This document shows, in pieces, positions 21,567-24,045 of a stretch of 24,045 nucleotides of DNA. Source of the stretch: Mycoemilia scoparia. Its lineage: Eukaryota; Kickxellomycota; Kickxellomycetes; Kickxellales; Kickxellaceae. How positions within the stretch are numbered: the stretch's first letter is position 1; each line of letters begins with the position of its first letter. The DNA lies in assembly GCA_027575805.1 (NCBI GenBank), contig JANBPU010000244.1:1-24045 (forward strand), written 5' to 3'. A program made the translations under genes and the position numbers. The notes below the pieces were generated by a model. It was not told the origin of the DNA. It saw only the letters and a list, made by a program, of their open reading frames with translations, and searched no databases.

Positions 21567-22670
21567 GTTATGTTGGCAGCTCTAATACTTTCACTATAAA
21601 ACTCGCTTTAAGGGTTCACCAATGCTATATCATTAAATTCTACTTTCATTTCTACAAATAAACTACATATTTCATGAAAATAAAATAAATTGAAAACTAA
21701 AAACATGTTTAAATGATCTGATATCCCCAAACCAATGCCACTCTTGTTACAGCAGTGGGCTGTAATGAGAATAGAGTACTTACCCACATGACATTATAAG
21801 AATTCAAACTTGATTTTGCTCTTCTGGCTCCAAAAATGCACACTCACCCACTCTCCTCAGCCTTTAAATGCAAAAAAGTACCCCCCTCCTCCTCCCAATT
21901 TCTAGCTACTGATACCACCCAAGTGTTCGAGTTTTGTAATAAAGGCTTAGAATTATTTAATAGCAAATACAAGTTGAGCAATGATTAACCCTTTGACTAC
22001 TTTATAGCCTTGACAAATACGTTCTTTATATTAAACTTAAAAGAATCAAAATAATGTTTATTTTTGAATATGGATGATAATTTTTGAAGGGTACTACCTC
22101 CTTTTGGTGGCTGCCATACAAATGTCAAACTAATAAGGAATTTTTTACGGATTTAGAATGTGTAAGGACGCTCATCAATTCATTACAGCCAATAATAAAA
22201 TATCATGTAATCCGCAACCTTTTTTTGTTCCCAAACAACAAATGTCAAATTTTCATCATTTTCTTTCGGATTTAACATTTGACGACCTTTAATTCCAAGT
22301 TCACAAAGATCACACCCTTAAAGAAAACAAATCGTGCCAAACTAAGAGTCACCTTACCCCTGTCCGTCAAAGAATTGTTAAATGTATAACATTAATACGA
22401 TACAATAATATCAACACAAAAAACCCTTTACCGCCCCCTCCCCATTACTTTACAACCAGAACTTAAACTTCTAGAATTCCATAAAAAGAAAGACCCCAGT
22501 ACCTGCTCTCTTCATTTACCTCTTCCATACAGATTCATTACAATCACAACCAAGCCTTTCCCTTATCTAAACAATATTTACAACCACCGGTGCATATGTG
22601 TGCGTGGGTTTACCAACAACAACAACAACAGCAGTCCACCTACTCACCAAAAAACAAATAAAAAGCAAAG
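21567..22670. other. Long intergenic region between Z3 and Z4
   Basis: About 1.1 kb with no supported gene. It holds the partial MITE M5 and the upstream region of Z4, with a TATA-like CATAAAAAG at about 22480, roughly 190 bases before the Z4 ATG. A direct and inverted ACAAATGTCAAA motif (about 22118, 22238 and, reversed, 22274) is visible but unexplained. Confidence 0.5.
22071..22125 (+). mobile_element. MITE fragment M5 (one end only)
   Basis: GATGATAATTTTTGAAGGGT followed by CTTTTGGTGG matches one terminus of M4 read in reverse. The opposite terminus is not found nearby, so this is a remnant. Confidence 0.5.
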
Positions 22671-22865
22671 ATGTATCTCAAAGATAAATTCATTTACTCG
22701 TACAGTTCTTGTGACGAGACATCATCGTATCTAGGAAACACAGATTGTATCCCTCAAAGTTATTATGAAAACTCCTTTTCAAAAAACTTTTTAATCTGTC
22801 CCAAATGTAAAAGAACTTTCTATAATAATATGGAATTTTATTTACATTCGTCAAGTCATTGCTAA
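22671..22865 (+). CDS. Single-finger microprotein Z4 (C2H2)
   Basis: The 64-residue protein starts at GCAAAGATGT. The N-terminal region is Ser/Tyr-rich (YSYSSCDETSSY), then comes the terminal finger ICPKCKRTFYNNMEFYLHSSSH followed by a final Cys: C-x2-C-x12-H-x3-H. The CPKC and Phe-x8-H layout closely matches Z2. No second finger, nuclear signal or secretion signal is evident. It is the last member of the row; 22866-23333 holds no further copy. Function is unknown. Confidence 0.72.
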   Translation: MYLKDKFIYSYSSCDETSSYLGNTDCIPQSYYENSFSKNFLICPKCKRTFYNNMEFYLHSSSHC

Positions 22866-23333
22866 GCACAATGCAAGTTCAACCCCCACCACCTTCTTTT
22901 ATTTTTGAGTAAGCGCAATGTAGTAGCAATCTACAATATTATATCATACCAAATCAAGACTCTTGGGATTCTTTATAATGAATTTTTTTTGAATACAAGG
23001 TGAATTTTATAACTAATATCATTTCACTAATGGCAGTATTTATGTTTAAAATACTACTATATTGGAAATTGAAAATATGATCAATGAAATATCTGATTAT
23101 TACTTGTAAAGAAACTTCTCCTCCCCCCCCCCACACACACACACAAAAAAAAATTTCCATGAGACAACCATGATGTAGGCAGTTAGATAAATTAAAAAGC
23201 AAGGGCACTACACATCCTTTGGGATGCCATGACTTGGAGACATGATCAACTGTTGGTCTAATGTAGAAGCCAATAAACTGATACGAACTAATGGGGGGTT
23301 GGTTGGTTGACAAGGTAGAAAGAGTATATCAAG
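22866..23333. other. Intergenic region, no supported gene
   Basis: It contains a poly-C/CA/A tract near 23125-23155 and no credible frame. It ends at the LTR boundary. Confidence 0.5.
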
Positions 23334-23751
23334 TGTTGAACAAGGGAGAAAGGAGTAGACAGCCGGTTTCTTATTAATAAAAGAATAGGAGACTTGCTAG
23401 CTGGAGACAACAAGCCAAGAAAATATGAGACTATTTTTTTACATTGGTTGAAGTTAGGCTATAGTGTTTATTATTTGGGATCTGGTTATTTATATTTAAC
23501 CTTTTGTTGCTCCTTAGTCACTAGATTCGCGCTGCAGCAAGAAAGACATGAAATTGTTTTTGTAGGATGCTGGTAGGGCACTAAACCTTGCTGGTCACAA
23601 GATAAGATACTCTAGTCATAAGGCTATTGAAAACTAATTCACACTAAGCTTTCTGTCTTCCTTTTATAGATATACCCAGCACCTTGTTGCTTCTTCTTGT
23701 GGGCAACGGGAATAGAACATTGCTCCCTATGTAATGGGTTAACTCCCAACA
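23334..23751 (-). mobile_element. Probable 3' LTR of a minus-strand LTR retrotransposon
   Basis: Read on the minus strand, a TGTTGGGAGTTAACCC start at 23751 comes directly after a purine-rich tract (GGTGGAGAGAAGGG), as expected for a polypurine tract next to a 3' LTR. The unit ends TTGTTCAACA at 23334, giving TGTTG/CAACA termini and 418 bases. A TATAAAAGG on the minus strand near 23663-23671 fits an LTR promoter. The other LTR is outside the window, so this cannot be confirmed here. Confidence 0.55.
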
Positions 23752-24045
23752 ACCCTTCTCTCCACCTCACTGCTTGACTGAGACAAGTAAAACGTCTCAG
23801 ATATAAAGAGAACAACTTCTGAACATACCGATCTCCTTGAATGTCATTACAATTACTTGATATTGATTGAAATAAGCAGGAAGATATTACTATTATTACA
23901 ATGATAAAGGAAAAAGTACAAAATGGGATTGATAAAAATAGCAAATATTACAACAGTTTGGGTTTGCTGATGAGGAATGAGTTGCAGAGACAAGAGTTGA
24001 TTAAATACAGATCGGGAATAGCGGGCTTCAAGTGCCATCATGCAG
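23752..24045 (-). mobile_element. Internal end of the right-hand retroelement (partial)
   Basis: This is the sequence upstream (minus strand) of the probable 3' LTR, including the purine tract. A minus-strand frame near the edge (starting MMALEARYSR at 24041) may be the tail of a coding region but has no domain that can be recognised. The element continues beyond the window. Confidence 0.4.

Noticed and set aside
22084..22275. 63-codon plus-strand frame
   Set aside because: Starts in MITE fragment M5; no zinc-finger or secretion features.
23639..23944. 101-codon minus-strand frame with hydrophobic start
   Set aside because: It crosses the inferred LTR/internal boundary and purine tract, so it is unlikely to be a host gene.

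Overview
The window reads as a stretch of a fungal nuclear genome. It has short GT-AG introns with CTAAC-type branch sites, pyrimidine-rich promoters, TATA boxes, a eukaryotic tRNA-Leu with a poly-T terminator, two 26S proteasome lid genes, an Asn/Ser/Gln-rich C2H2 transcription factor, and retrotransposon pieces at both edges. The AT-rich base composition and the several introns in one gene suggest an early-diverging fungus (perhaps Mucoromycota). That placement is inference and nothing here proves it.

Layout. 1-875 is the 3' end of a Ty3/gypsy pol ORF (integrase) cut by the left edge; its uncertain LTR-like tail runs up to an intact tRNA-Leu(AAG) at 1328-1407. 1408-3258 holds no convincing gene. 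3259-7758 is best read as ONE five-exon gene for a 1209-residue protein with three C2H2 fingers of Azf1-like type; the long first exon joins the finger exons in frame, through a 405-base intron, a GC-AG intron and a 25-base micro-exon. A composite MITE fills most of the gap to 8485. RPN7 (minus) and RPN6 (plus) are arranged head to head around 580 bases, so two physically associated proteasome lid subunits may share a promoter region.

From about 12.7 to 22.9 kb the window changes to an island of small, apparently lineage-specific genes. On the minus strand are a divergent CAP-like secreted protein, four small secreted proteins sharing a C-x-C-x2-C-x-C signature (15226-18759), and, between them, a 55-residue precursor with signal peptide, KR site and a 16-residue four-cysteine C-terminal peptide (16432-16599). 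On the plus strand are a weak 56-residue secreted candidate (14878-15048) and four tandem proteins of 64-70 residues, each with one C2H2/C2HC finger at its C-terminus (19921-22865). MITE copies with TTTTTGAAGGG-like ends are interspersed among these genes, and an unrelated ~130-base element occurs three times in the window. The right end holds a probable 418-base LTR of a minus-strand retroelement whose internal part runs off the window.

The two small-gene families are the most likely undescribed systems here: a clustered family of secreted CxCxxCxC peptides and a tandem family of one-finger microproteins. Nothing in the sequence shows that the two act together; adjacency and separate strand polarity are all that is seen. 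All protein-family assignments were made by eye without database searches.
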